From positions 1 through 63,750 of the forward strand of contig JAGAKF010000049.1 of the NCBI GenBank assembly GCA_017625835.1: a DNA stretch of 63,750 nt, read 5' to 3'. Below, one piece after another: positions 14,310-22,808 of this stretch. Numbering within the stretch: the stretch's first letter is position 1; every line of letters begins with the position of its first letter. Position numbers and translations under genes: made by a program. The DNA is from Clostridia bacterium. Lineage in GTDB: Bacteria > Bacillota > Clostridia > Oscillospirales > Acutalibacteraceae. Below the pieces are notes generated by a model. It ran no database searches. It was not told where the DNA came from and saw only the letters and a list, made by a program, of their open reading frames with translations.

Positions 14310-15572
14310 TCACACCTCCAGCTTAACTGTTATTTCGTTTTCTGAAAGCTTTGCAATATCGTCGAGCTTGATTGCAACATTTTCCATTTCGCCCGGAGCA
14401 AGCTTTCTTTTCTTTCTCTTATAAATTACTTCGTCACCGCAGGTAACAACAACGCTTGTGTCCTTGTAAACGTCGGCAACTCTGAAGTAAATCTTGACAT
14501 CCTTGTCTGTTGAACGGTTTATGTTCTGCGGAACGACGTATCTTACGCCGCTTTCAGCCTTAACGCGGATAGTGTTTTCTGCGTATTCGTTGTTTTTGCC
14601 GCCTGAAAGGATGTATTTTGCAGCGCCCTCACCTGCAATCTGGCTTTCCTGAGTAACATAGTCAACGAGATCATGAACCTGAAGAACGTTACCGCAAGCG
14701 AAAATACCCGGACGGCTTGTCTGTCTGTATTCGTCAACGATAGCACCGCTTGTTATCGGATCAATAACGATGCCTGCCATTCGTGTAAGCTCATTTTCGG
14801 GAATAAGACCTACCGAAAGAAGGAGAGTATCGCATTCAACGTACTGCTCTGTACCCGGAATCGGACGTCTGTTTTCGTCAACGTTTGCAATGGTTACACC
14901 CTCAAGACGCTCAAGACCGTGAGTTTTGACAACTGTGCAGCTGAGCTTAAGAGGAATTCCCATATCGTCAAGACACTGAACGATGTTTCTTGTAAGACCG
15001 CCTGAATACGGCATAAGCTCGCAGACCATCTCAACTTTTGCGCCTTCAAGTGTCATTCTTCTTGCCATAATAAGACCGATGTCACCTGAACCGAGGATGA
15101 CGATCTTTTTGCCCGGCATATAACCATCGATGTTGACGTATTTCTGTGCAGTACCTGCAGTCATTACACCTGCAGCTCTTGAACCGGGCATATCCAGAGC
15201 ACCTCTGGGACGCTCACGGCAACCCATCGCAAGGATAATTGCGGTTGCCTGAATCTGCATTACACCGTCAGTGTTGTTGGTTGCAACAATAACGTTGTCA
15301 GGAAGAATATCCGTAACCATTGTGTCAACCTTAACTTCGATATCTGTCTTTTTAAGCTCTTCTATAAAACGGTAAGCGTATTCGGGACCTGAAAGCTCTT
15401 CTCCGAAATAGTGAAGACCGAAGCCAGTGTGAATACACTGTTCAAGGATACCGCCGAGAGTAGCCGCTCTTTCAAGAATAATTATTTTCTGCACGCCGCA
15501 TTCTCTCGCTTTAAGTGCTGCAGCCATACCTGCGGGGCCGCCGCCGATTACTACAAGATCATATTTAAGCAT
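14310..15572 (-). CDS. FAD/NAD(P)-dependent oxidoreductase, GlpB-like partner
   Basis: A 420-residue flavoprotein. FAD-binding 'VIGGGPAGMAAALKA' is at residues 8-22, and a second Rossmann motif 'IVILGSGDIGLIMARRM' near residue 152 should bind NAD(P)H. 'GIFACGNVLQVHDLVD' is the FAD-closing motif. C-terminal ~80 residues form a beta-rich extension. It lies between glpA-like and DUF1667 genes in one operon (11-base and 4-base gaps), so it likely passes electrons from glycerol-3-phosphate oxidation to NAD(P) or an unknown acceptor. Confidence 0.85.
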   Translation of the reverse strand: MLKYDLVVIGGGPAGMAAALKARECGVQKIIILERAATLGGILEQCIHTGFGLHYFGEELSGPEYAYRFIEELKKTDIEVKVDTMVTDILPDNVIVATNNTDGVMQIQATAIILAMGCRERPRGALDMPGSRAAGVMTAGTAQKYVNIDGYMPGKKIVILGSGDIGLIMARRMTLEGAKVEMVCELMPYSGGLTRNIVQCLDDMGIPLKLSCTVVKTHGLERLEGVTIANVDENRRPIPGTEQYVECDTLLLSVGLIPENELTRMAGIVIDPITSGAIVDEYRQTSRPGIFACGNVLQVHDLVDYVTQESQIAGEGAAKYILSGGKNNEYAENTIRVKAESGVRYVVPQNINRSTDKDVKIYFRVADVYKDTSVVVTCGDEVIYKRKKRKLAPGEMENVAIKLDDIAKLSENEITVKLEV

Positions 15573-15583
15573 TTACTCTCACC

Positions 15584-17029
15584 TCACTTTGTTTTATCAT
15601 AAAGAATTTTTGAACCGTTACCGTATTTTGTGATTTCATTCATTGGAACATCAAGCTCTCTTGCAAGAATCTCAAGCACCTTTGATCCGCAGAAGCCGCC
15701 CTGGCATCTGCCCATTCCTGCTCTTGTTCTTCTCTTTACGGCGTCAATGTCTCTTGCACCGCAAGGAGCTTTGATTGCATCAATAATTTCGCCCTCTGTG
15801 ATACCTTCGCAGCGGCAGATGATTCTTCCGTAACGGGGATCCTTCTTAACAACCTCCGCTCTCTCTTCGGGAGAAAGCTCTGCCATTTTTATGGGCTCGG
15901 GACGGGTTGAAATGAATTCAGCTTTCTTTTCGTATTCGGGAGCCATTTTGCCGAACATCTCGCCGACATATCTTGCGATTGCAGGAGCGGCTGTAAGACC
16001 GGGGGACTCAATACCTGCAACGTTGATGAAGCGGTCATTCGCCTTGCTGGGTTCAATGATGAAGTCGTGTTTGCCGTCAACAACGTGAGCTCTGAGGCCT
16101 GCAAAGGAAGTGATTGCATTTCTCGTTGTAATCTGAGGGATAACTCTCTTGACAGAAGCCTTGATTTCATCAAGACCTGCGGATGTTGTTTCTACATCGA
16201 GCTTGCTGTCAAAATCGAGGTCGGTAGCTGTCGGCCCGAGAAGTACGTTTCCGTGTGCAGTGGGAGTTACGAGGATTCCTTTACCCATGGCTGACGGACA
16301 CTGGAAAAGAACGTGATTTACAAATTTATTTTCAATTTTATCGAGAAGGTAGTATTCGCCCTTTCTGGGAATAATATTAAAGGATGTGTCGCCTATCATA
16401 TTTGCAATTTTGTCTGCAAAAACACCTGCACAGTTGATAACATATTTTGCTTTGATAACACCTGTTGAGGTTGAAACGTAGAACATACCGTCCTTGTATT
16501 CGATGTCAAATACGCCGCTGTTTCTTCTGATTTCCGCACCGTTTACAACTGCATTTTCAGCTGCTGCGATTGTAAGCTCATACGGACTTACGATACCTGC
16601 GGTCGGAGCCCAGAGTGCGCCGAGCGCCTCATCACCGATATGAGGCTCCATTTCGCGAAGCTTTTCCTGGCCGATGATCTCCATATCGGGAACGCCGTTT
16701 TTGACACCTCTGTCGTACAAAACCTCAAGAGTTGTCATTTCTTCCTGAGAGTATGCAACAACAAGCGATCCGATATTCTTGTAAGGCACGGCCAGCTTAT
16801 TGCAGTAATACTCCATAAGTGAAGCGCCCTCAACGTTCAGCTTTGCTTTGAGTGTGCCGTTTTCAGCATCGAATCCTGCGTGAACAATGGCGCTGTTTGC
16901 TTTTGAACTGCCCATTGCCACGTCGCCGCATTTTTCAAGCAGAACAGTCTTCATGTCAAGCTTGCTCAACTCTCTTGTAATCATAGTGCCGATAACACCT
17001 GCACCGATTACAACAACATCATATTGCAT
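15584..17029 (-). CDS. glpA: Glycerol-3-phosphate dehydrogenase-like FAD oxidoreductase with BFD domain
   Basis: A 481-residue protein. 'VVIGAGVIGTMITRELSKL' at residues 5-23 binds FAD; the DAO-type catalytic domain runs to about 375. The last 100 residues contain a BFD-like [2Fe-2S] domain with 'CRCEGITEGEI' and 'GMGRCQGGFCG', as in anaerobic GlpA. Expected reaction is oxidation of sn-glycerol 3-phosphate to dihydroxyacetone phosphate. It is the first gene of a three-gene operon with a GAGGAGG site. A strict GlpA versus general FAD-dependent oxidoreductase cannot be separated here; no glpK or glpF is in the window. Confidence 0.82.
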   Translation of the reverse strand: MQYDVVVIGAGVIGTMITRELSKLDMKTVLLEKCGDVAMGSSKANSAIVHAGFDAENGTLKAKLNVEGASLMEYYCNKLAVPYKNIGSLVVAYSQEEMTTLEVLYDRGVKNGVPDMEIIGQEKLREMEPHIGDEALGALWAPTAGIVSPYELTIAAAENAVVNGAEIRRNSGVFDIEYKDGMFYVSTSTGVIKAKYVINCAGVFADKIANMIGDTSFNIIPRKGEYYLLDKIENKFVNHVLFQCPSAMGKGILVTPTAHGNVLLGPTATDLDFDSKLDVETTSAGLDEIKASVKRVIPQITTRNAITSFAGLRAHVVDGKHDFIIEPSKANDRFINVAGIESPGLTAAPAIARYVGEMFGKMAPEYEKKAEFISTRPEPIKMAELSPEERAEVVKKDPRYGRIICRCEGITEGEIIDAIKAPCGARDIDAVKRRTRAGMGRCQGGFCGSKVLEILARELDVPMNEITKYGNGSKILYDKTK

Positions 17030-17081
17030 AGTTTTTCCTCCTCGTTATTCTATACTAAAAGAGCTATGTTTTATCTATATA

Positions 17082-17110
17082 ATAATACTACTAAATTTCA
17101 CGATAGTCAA
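17082..17110 (-). promoter_or_regulatory. Promoter of the glpA-like operon
   Basis: Minus strand TTGACT (17110-17105), 17 bases, TATTAT (17087-17082). Confidence 0.75.
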
Positions 17111-17214
17111 TAAAATATGTATGGTTTTATTAACAGTTATGTCCAAATAAGATGCAATTCAAAGAAACTGAATTTTAATTTTTCGGATAAAGAAGAATAA
17201 TAAGGAAAACAGGC

Positions 17215-17227
17215 TTCGAATCCCTTC
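17215..17227 (+). repeat. Inverted 13-base copy of the tRNA-Arg T-arm
   Basis: TTCGAATCCCTTC here is the exact reverse complement of 17285-17297, the T-loop and 3' T-stem of the tRNA gene plus one acceptor base. The two copies flank the tRNA terminator symmetrically, giving a nested hairpin. It could be a remnant of an integrase attachment site or a chance structure. Confidence 0.55.
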
Positions 17228-17233
17228 AAACGG

Positions 17234-17274
17234 AAAAGCAGAGCACCGATCTTACGATCAGCACTCTGCTTTTT
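17234..17274 (-). terminator. Terminator of the tRNA-Arg gene
   Basis: AAAAGCAGAG...CTCTGCTTTT stem of 18 positions (17234-17251 with 17257-17274). The three inner positions pair only as G-U on the minus strand but mismatch on the plus strand, so the minus-strand tRNA gene is the user. Confidence 0.85.
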
Positions 17275-17351
17275 TGGCCCGCCCGAAGGGATTCGAACCC
17301 CCGGTCTTCAGAATCGGAATCTGCTGCATTATCCAGCTATGCTACGGGCGG
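17275..17351 (-). tRNA. tRNA-Arg (anticodon CCG), CCA encoded
   Basis: Cloverleaf read on the minus strand: acceptor CCGCCCG/CGGGCGG, D-stem GCAT/ATGC, anticodon loop TTCCGAT with anticodon CCG, variable loop of five, T-arm GGGGG-TTCGAAT-CCCTT, discriminator G, then CCA. The outermost anticodon-stem pair is a G-A mismatch, which is tolerated. It reads CGG arginine codons. Confidence 0.93.
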
Positions 17352-17417
17352 ATACAACTTCTAAAGTATAGCATAAGTTTTATTCATCAGCAAGATTTTT
17401 TTGTCGGGTATTCTATT

Positions 17418-18119
17418 TTATTTTTCAGCCTTTGTTTTTGCGATAAGATTTTTTGTTATGAGTCCTGCAATAAGAGCGAATACAATAATGACTACAACGG
17501 GAATTGCTACAACCCACGGCTTTTCGCCGATGTTTTTAAGGGCATAACCGAATAGCGTATATACAACAGCAAGAGGTAGCATTCCGAGAAATGAGCCAAT
17601 CATATATTTTTTGTAAGAAATACCCATTGCCCCGAAGAGGAGACTTGAAAGGTCACCTGGTAAGAGACCCGAAAGCTTGATAGCAAAAGTCATTTCTGTT
17701 TCGTTCGCTCCTGCAAAGTCGTCGATCTTTTTGATTGCCTTGAATTTATTCTTTAAGGTGTCAACCATAGTGGATCCGGTGAATCTGCCGAGGACGTACG
17801 GGATTGAAAGACTTAAAAATACCGAAACGATATTTATACCAAGCGCCAGCCAAAAATTCGGAACCATATAAGCACAGAGTGAAAAAACAACTGCAGGAGG
17901 AAAGATAAGTGCAAATGATTTTATAACTGAAAAAACAACAAAGCCGATAGAAAGGATAAGAATACCGCTGGGAAGCTTTTCGCTGAGCTCAGGTATATTG
18001 GTTACTTTTATATTGTATTTTTGTGTAAGATATATGCAGAGGATAACCATTGCAATCATAAATATACCGGATATGACCTGAAGAATTTTTATAAGTTTAT
18101 TGTAGTTCTTTTCTGCCAT
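17418..18119 (-). CDS. TVP38/TMEM64 (DedA-like) membrane protein
   Basis: A 233-residue integral membrane protein with about six helices. The family core 'GRFTGSTMVDTLKNKF' and 'IKLSGLLPGDLSSLLFGA' (re-entrant loop with Gly/Pro) is present, followed by 'GSFLGMLPLAVVYTLFG'. Such proteins are linked to lipid flipping and membrane homeostasis; the substrate here is unknown. It is transcribed alone, tail to tail with nothing and just upstream of the tRNA-Arg gene. Confidence 0.85.
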   Translation of the reverse strand: MAEKNYNKLIKILQVISGIFMIAMVILCIYLTQKYNIKVTNIPELSEKLPSGILILSIGFVVFSVIKSFALIFPPAVVFSLCAYMVPNFWLALGINIVSVFLSLSIPYVLGRFTGSTMVDTLKNKFKAIKKIDDFAGANETEMTFAIKLSGLLPGDLSSLLFGAMGISYKKYMIGSFLGMLPLAVVYTLFGYALKNIGEKPWVVAIPVVVIIVFALIAGLITKNLIAKTKAEK

Positions 18120-18261
18120 CTGAAGCTCTCCTTTGAAGAATACCTTGGTATTTTACGTGTTAAAGTATAGAAGAAAGTTGCTTTTAAATCAATAAATTTG
18201 CAAAAATTATATCTGAGAAGAAAAATTTTTCTGAAAAGATTGTTGCTTTTGATAATTGAGA

Positions 18262-18289
18262 TTGACATTTTAGTGGAAATATTATAGAA
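18262..18289 (+). promoter_or_regulatory. Promoter of the cohesin-like/LRR/dockerin gene
   Basis: TTGACA (18262-18267), 16 bases, TATAGA (18284-18289). RBS AGGAAAGGTG precedes the ATG at 18346. Confidence 0.65.
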
Positions 18290-18345
18290 TGTTAAACGTA
18301 TACAAGGCAAAAACTATTTTAAAATTTTTGAGGAAAGGTGATAAA

Positions 18346-20124
18346 ATGAAAAAGATCACAAAAAGAATCATTTCTCTTGTAATGGCAACGCTTCTTGTAT
18401 TAAGCACATTTGCTTTTTCTGTAACAGCGGCATCTTCAGTGCTGGCTGTTTCAACGGACAAGGAAAACTGCTTGCAGAACGAGAACGTGATTGTCACAAT
18501 TTACTTCCCTGCAGCTTACAATAAAGTGGCTGCGCTTGACCTTGAGCTTAATTATGACAAGGCAAAGCTTGATTTTGTTGATGCGGAAATCGGCAGCGGA
18601 CTTAAAAAAGCTCTTGATGCTCAGCCCAACGGCACAGCTTACTCTGAAAACGTGAAGACACCGGGTAAGGTTGTATGGAGCCTTGCAGGTAGTAACAACT
18701 TTGATTTCGAGGGTGTTTTTGCTAATGTAACTTTCAAGGTAAGAAAGACTGCGGCGAACGGTCCGGCAACTTTTGATCTCAACGTTATAAGTGCTGCAAA
18801 CTCCGGCTATGTTGACATTACTTCACAGGTAACAGCTCAGGACAAGACTGTTGAGATTGTGCGTGACTCAGTCAATGACTTTGTTTTCGAACTCAATTCA
18901 GCAAAAACAGGTTATATCGCAACAAAGTACAACTGTGCAACTGTTGCTGACCTTACAGTTCCTTCAAGCTACGACGGGCTTCCTGTTGTCGGAATTGCAG
19001 ACAAGGTGTTCTATAATCACGCTGAACTTGTAAGCGTAACTCTTCCCGAGAACCTTTTATCAATCGGTTCAATGGCATTTTTCTCTTGCTCTAATCTTAA
19101 GAAAGTAGAAATCCCCGATTCAGTTGAAACAATCGGCGATTCAGCATTTGCTAACTGTACTGTTCTTGAGAGTGCGGATCTTCCTCTCAGCCTGAAGGAA
19201 ATCAAGGCAAATACTTTCAATACATGTTATTTCCTTGAAAGCGTAGAAATTCCGTTCCAGGTTACAAAGATCGCTGCAAACGCTTTTGCTAACTGTCTTT
19301 CACTTAATTCAGTTAAAATTTCAAAGAACACAACTCAGATCAGCAAGGACGCGTTCAAAAACTGTTCTTCTGACGGAATTGAATTTATAACTGTTGAAGG
19401 TAATAAATATCTTCCTGAATTTATCAAAGAAAATAATCCTGACGCAACAATCAAAATCGTTGAGGATATTTCACTCGGCAAGGTTTCAGGCGTTCTCAGT
19501 GAGTATGCATATACAGGAGCACCCATAACTCCTGCAGTAAAGGTAGCTCTCAACAACGGCAAAAAGGTTGAAGAGAACAAGGACTACAAGGTGGTTTACG
19601 TAAGCACTGCAATCGCAGGCACAGGTAAGGTTTACGTTGTAGGTATTGACGGTTATGGCGAAGGTTACGTTGTTACATTCAAGGTTGTATGTAAGCACGC
19701 TTCTATCAAGATGACAGAAGGCAAGAAACCTACTTGTACAACAGAAGGTAAGCGTAGCTACAAGTGTAAGGATTGCGGATATTCTTACGAAGAATCTGTA
19801 AAGCCGATAGGCCACCAGGGCGGTGAGTGGGTTTATGATAAACTCCCGGCATATAATAAGACAGGTATCAAGCACAGGATCTGTGCAATCTGTTCAAAAC
19901 CGTACGCACAAAACACAGTAGCAGACAAGGTTTATCCGGACGTTAACCTTGACTCACGAATCAACTCATCTGATGCACTCGTTATTCTTCAGACAGCGGT
20001 TGGTAAGAATGTATACATCGCTCCGCAGGGAAGATTTAATGCTGATGCAAATGGCGACCAGAAGATCAACTCTTCTGATGCTTTGATTGTCCTTCAGATT
20101 TCTGTCGGTAAGATCAAGCTTTAA
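18346..20124 (+). CDS. Secreted cohesin-like, leucine-rich repeat and dockerin protein
   Basis: A 592-residue protein with five parts: signal peptide (1-27); cohesin-like beta module (about 30-175, 'VAALDLELNYDKAKLDFVDA'); BspA-type leucine-rich repeats (about 195-365, 'AFFSCSNLKKVEIPDSVETI'); an Ig-like unit and a Cys-rich region with CxxC pairs (about 375-520, 'CTTEGKRSYKCKDCGYSYEE'); and a C-terminal type I dockerin (about 530-592). The dockerin shows duplicated calcium loops, 'DVNLDSRINSSDALVILQ' and 'DANGDQKINSSDALIVLQ'. Carrying both a cohesin-like module and a dockerin would make it an adaptor in a cellulosome-type complex. The start at 18346 is set by the RBS; an upstream in-frame ATG would hide the signal peptide. 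Confidence 0.8.
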   Translation: MKKITKRIISLVMATLLVLSTFAFSVTAASSVLAVSTDKENCLQNENVIVTIYFPAAYNKVAALDLELNYDKAKLDFVDAEIGSGLKKALDAQPNGTAYSENVKTPGKVVWSLAGSNNFDFEGVFANVTFKVRKTAANGPATFDLNVISAANSGYVDITSQVTAQDKTVEIVRDSVNDFVFELNSAKTGYIATKYNCATVADLTVPSSYDGLPVVGIADKVFYNHAELVSVTLPENLLSIGSMAFFSCSNLKKVEIPDSVETIGDSAFANCTVLESADLPLSLKEIKANTFNTCYFLESVEIPFQVTKIAANAFANCLSLNSVKISKNTTQISKDAFKNCSSDGIEFITVEGNKYLPEFIKENNPDATIKIVEDISLGKVSGVLSEYAYTGAPITPAVKVALNNGKKVEENKDYKVVYVSTAIAGTGKVYVVGIDGYGEGYVVTFKVVCKHASIKMTEGKKPTCTTEGKRSYKCKDCGYSYEESVKPIGHQGGEWVYDKLPAYNKTGIKHRICAICSKPYAQNTVADKVYPDVNLDSRINSSDALVILQTAVGKNVYIAPQGRFNADANGDQKINSSDALIVLQISVGKIKL

Positions 20125-20135
20125 AAAATAGCTTT

Positions 20136-20170
20136 AAACAGCACTCTGAAAAACTTTCAGAGTGCTGTTT
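20136..20170 (+). terminator. Terminator of the dockerin protein gene
   Basis: Perfect 16-bp stem AAACAGCACTCTGAAA (20136-20151) with its complement (20155-20170), loop AAC, then TTTTTC. Confidence 0.9.
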
Positions 20171-20247
20171 TTTCTATTGTACTATTGTGAAAAATGTGAT
20201 AAAATGTTTAAATAGTTAAATATGTATTTATGAAAGCAGGGGTTAAA

Positions 20248-21654
20248 ATGAATTGGAAATTACTTAAAAACGGCGTCGGGTATGGTGTTGGCGCAATTGG
20301 TCTCGACCTTAGTTACGGCATGTTTTATTCATACCTTTCAATCTACCTTGCAAAGGTACTGGGTATTAGCCCGTGGTTCCTTTTGATTATTACTCCTCTT
20401 GCAAGATTGTGGGACGGTATCAATGACCCGATGATGGGATCAATAGTTGACCGTTGTAACAGTAAAATGGGTAAATACCGCCCGTGGATTCTCAGGGGTA
20501 CGCTTCTTAATGCAGTTGTACTGTGCCTGCTTTTCAATAATCCGGGAATTAAAACGGATTCAGTGTGGATGCTTGTGTATGTTGCTGTTTTCTATGTTCT
20601 TTGGGGAATGACAAACACTCTGGCGGATATTCCTTACTGGTCAATGATTCCGTCAATGGCAAGCGGAGAGAAGGACAGAAATCTTATTTCAACAGTTGCA
20701 CGTGCATTCTCTGGTCTCGGTCAGGGTATTATTTCGATTCTTACTCCGATTATGGTTCCGCTGCTTGCAGGTGCAGCTAAGGATGACCTCGATAAGCTTC
20801 CACAGAATGTTCTTAAAGAAGGTTTTGGCAAGTGGTCAATGCTTGCTGCTGTTCTGCTCGTTGTATTCTCAGTAATCTGTGTTGCGGTTACTAAAGAACG
20901 AAATGTAATAAAGAGCGATGAAAAATTCTCTTTTAAAACTGCGTTCAGCGTTATTAAAAATAACGATCAGCTTCTCATTTTTATGTTGTTTGCTATGATT
21001 TCTAATGCAGGCTTCTATATGACTTCAGGTATCAGTGCTTTCTACTTTGAAGAAGTCGGCGGCGGACTTGCGAAACAGTCAACATTCAATCTTATGGGAA
21101 CAGTCGGTTCAGTTCTCGGTATTCTTGTTGTTCCGATTTGCTCGAAGTTTATGAATAACCGTTCCATTTATAAGCTTTCTCTTCTTATGGCTGCAGCCGG
21201 CTATATCGGAATGGCAGTTATCGGCTACGGTTTCGGCGGCAATGTGGTTGCCCTCGGTCTTTGCTACATCGTAACTTCACTCGGTACAGCAAGTATGTTC
21301 GTTAACCAGACGGTTATGCTCGCTGACATCGTTGACTACGGTGAGTACAAGCTCGGTAAGAGAAATCAGAGCCTTACATTCTCAATGAAGGGCTTCCTTC
21401 AGAAGATGGCATATACAATCCAGAGTATCATTATGTATGCTTCGTTTGCACTTACCAGCTATGATTTCAGCGGACAGAACGCAGACACAGCAGTAGTAAC
21501 AGAATCGGCTAAGGGCGCAATTTCATTTATGATGTTCATTGTGCCGCCCGTAATGATGCTTATTTCACTTGTTATATTCTCAAAGAAGTTTAAAATTCAC
21601 GGCGAATACAAACAGAAGATTCTTGAAGAAGTGGCAAAACGTCACGAAGCATGA
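20248..21654 (+). CDS. GPH (MelB-type) sugar:cation symporter
   Basis: A 468-residue transporter with twelve predicted helices. The glycoside-pentoside-hexuronide signature 'NDPMMGSIVDRCNSKMGKYR' follows helix 2, and 'LADIVDYGEYKLGKRNQSLT' is the second family block. These carriers import disaccharides or glycosides with Na+ or H+. The ATG at 20248 is preferred over one 18 bases upstream because GCAGGGGTT sits just before it. Likely feeds cytoplasmic glycosidases such as the GH27 or GH78 enzymes; the substrate is not readable. Confidence 0.85.
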   Translation: MNWKLLKNGVGYGVGAIGLDLSYGMFYSYLSIYLAKVLGISPWFLLIITPLARLWDGINDPMMGSIVDRCNSKMGKYRPWILRGTLLNAVVLCLLFNNPGIKTDSVWMLVYVAVFYVLWGMTNTLADIPYWSMIPSMASGEKDRNLISTVARAFSGLGQGIISILTPIMVPLLAGAAKDDLDKLPQNVLKEGFGKWSMLAAVLLVVFSVICVAVTKERNVIKSDEKFSFKTAFSVIKNNDQLLIFMLFAMISNAGFYMTSGISAFYFEEVGGGLAKQSTFNLMGTVGSVLGILVVPICSKFMNNRSIYKLSLLMAAAGYIGMAVIGYGFGGNVVALGLCYIVTSLGTASMFVNQTVMLADIVDYGEYKLGKRNQSLTFSMKGFLQKMAYTIQSIIMYASFALTSYDFSGQNADTAVVTESAKGAISFMMFIVPPVMMLISLVIFSKKFKIHGEYKQKILEEVAKRHEA

Positions 21655-21669
21655 TAGGAGCTGTTCATT

Positions 21670-22785
21670 TTGAAAAAGATCGTCTATTTCTCGCATGGTC
21701 TTAGTGCCAACGGAATAGAAACCTTTCTCGTAAATGTCCTTGAAAAACTTGATAAAACAAAATACGATGCTACTGTCATAGTCGGCATTGATGAAGGTGT
21801 AGAGTGTCTTCATGAGCAGAAAGTTCTTGATATGGGTGTAAAGGTTTACCGTGCAGGTGATCTCGATTCATTGAAGAAAAAGTATGCTTATATAATGAAT
21901 GTGAAAAACTTCCTGAAAAAAGAGAAGTTTGATGTAGTGCATTCTAATATGGATTTATTTAACGGTATAACACTTTACCTTTCAAAAAAAGCGAAGATAA
22001 AAAAACGTATCTGTCATGCTCACACGTCAAAAAGTCAGTTTAAAGCAACGGGATTATTTGGAAAAACACTGATGTTGGTTCAGAAAGTGTATTCGCGTGC
22101 GATGAAGATATTGATTATGAAAAGCTCAACAGACTTTGTGGCTTGTTCGTCAGTTGCCGGTGAGTATTTTTATGGCTCAGAAAATTACGAAGTTGTTTAC
22201 AACGGTGTGAATATACAGGCTTATGAAAATATTGTTCTCGATGACAGTTATATAAATTCTCTTGGATTTTCTACAAAACACAAACACAAACTTGTTTCGG
22301 TAGGAAGATTGTCTGGTGTCAAAAATCCGTTTTTTGCACTTGATGTTGTTGAGGAGCTCAAAAAAATACGTGACGACTTCGGTTACATTTGGGTTGGTTC
22401 AGGCGAGCTCGAAAACGAAATGGATGAGAAAATAAAACAACTATCGCTTGAGGATACTGTTATTCTTACGGGCGTAAGAACAGATATTCCGCAGATTCTC
22501 GGTTGTTGCGATTGTTTCCTGATGCCGTCACTTTTTGAAGGCCTTCCGTTTTCACTCGTTGAGGCGCAGGCGGCTGACCTTAAATGTGTTGTATCGGATG
22601 CTGTTACCGAAACGGCAGATATCGGTCTGATAACTTACGTTTCACTCGATAAGTCTGCAAAAGAATGGGCGGAAGAGATTGATAAGGTGCTTGACTCTCC
22701 GTTACCCGAAAAAAATATGGAAAAAGCAAGGCTGTTTGATATTTCAAATACAGTCAGTCAGCTTGAAGAAATTTACGACAGATAA
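21670..22785 (+). CDS. Glycosyltransferase family 4 (GT-B) protein
   Basis: A 371-residue GT-B enzyme. N-terminal 'FSHGLSANGIETFLVNVL' is the GGxE-like donor/acceptor region. 'KLVSVGRLSGVKNPFFALDV' starts the C-terminal Rossmann half, and 'PSLFEGLPFSLVEAQ' contains the E-x7-E nucleotide-sugar motif. It should transfer a sugar to a surface polysaccharide or lipid. The start is TTG, nine bases after AGGAG, 15 bases after the transporter gene, so the two are probably co-transcribed. Confidence 0.85.
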   Translation: MKKIVYFSHGLSANGIETFLVNVLEKLDKTKYDATVIVGIDEGVECLHEQKVLDMGVKVYRAGDLDSLKKKYAYIMNVKNFLKKEKFDVVHSNMDLFNGITLYLSKKAKIKKRICHAHTSKSQFKATGLFGKTLMLVQKVYSRAMKILIMKSSTDFVACSSVAGEYFYGSENYEVVYNGVNIQAYENIVLDDSYINSLGFSTKHKHKLVSVGRLSGVKNPFFALDVVEELKKIRDDFGYIWVGSGELENEMDEKIKQLSLEDTVILTGVRTDIPQILGCCDCFLMPSLFEGLPFSLVEAQAADLKCVVSDAVTETADIGLITYVSLDKSAKEWAEEIDKVLDSPLPEKNMEKARLFDISNTVSQLEEIYDR

Positions 22786-22808
22786 TTATTTACGAAAGGA
22801 GTGGCATA

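Noticed and set aside
17213-17233. Partial second tRNA gene next to tRNA-Arg
   Set aside because: Only 13 bases of T-arm match, in inverted orientation, with no acceptor, D or anticodon arms.
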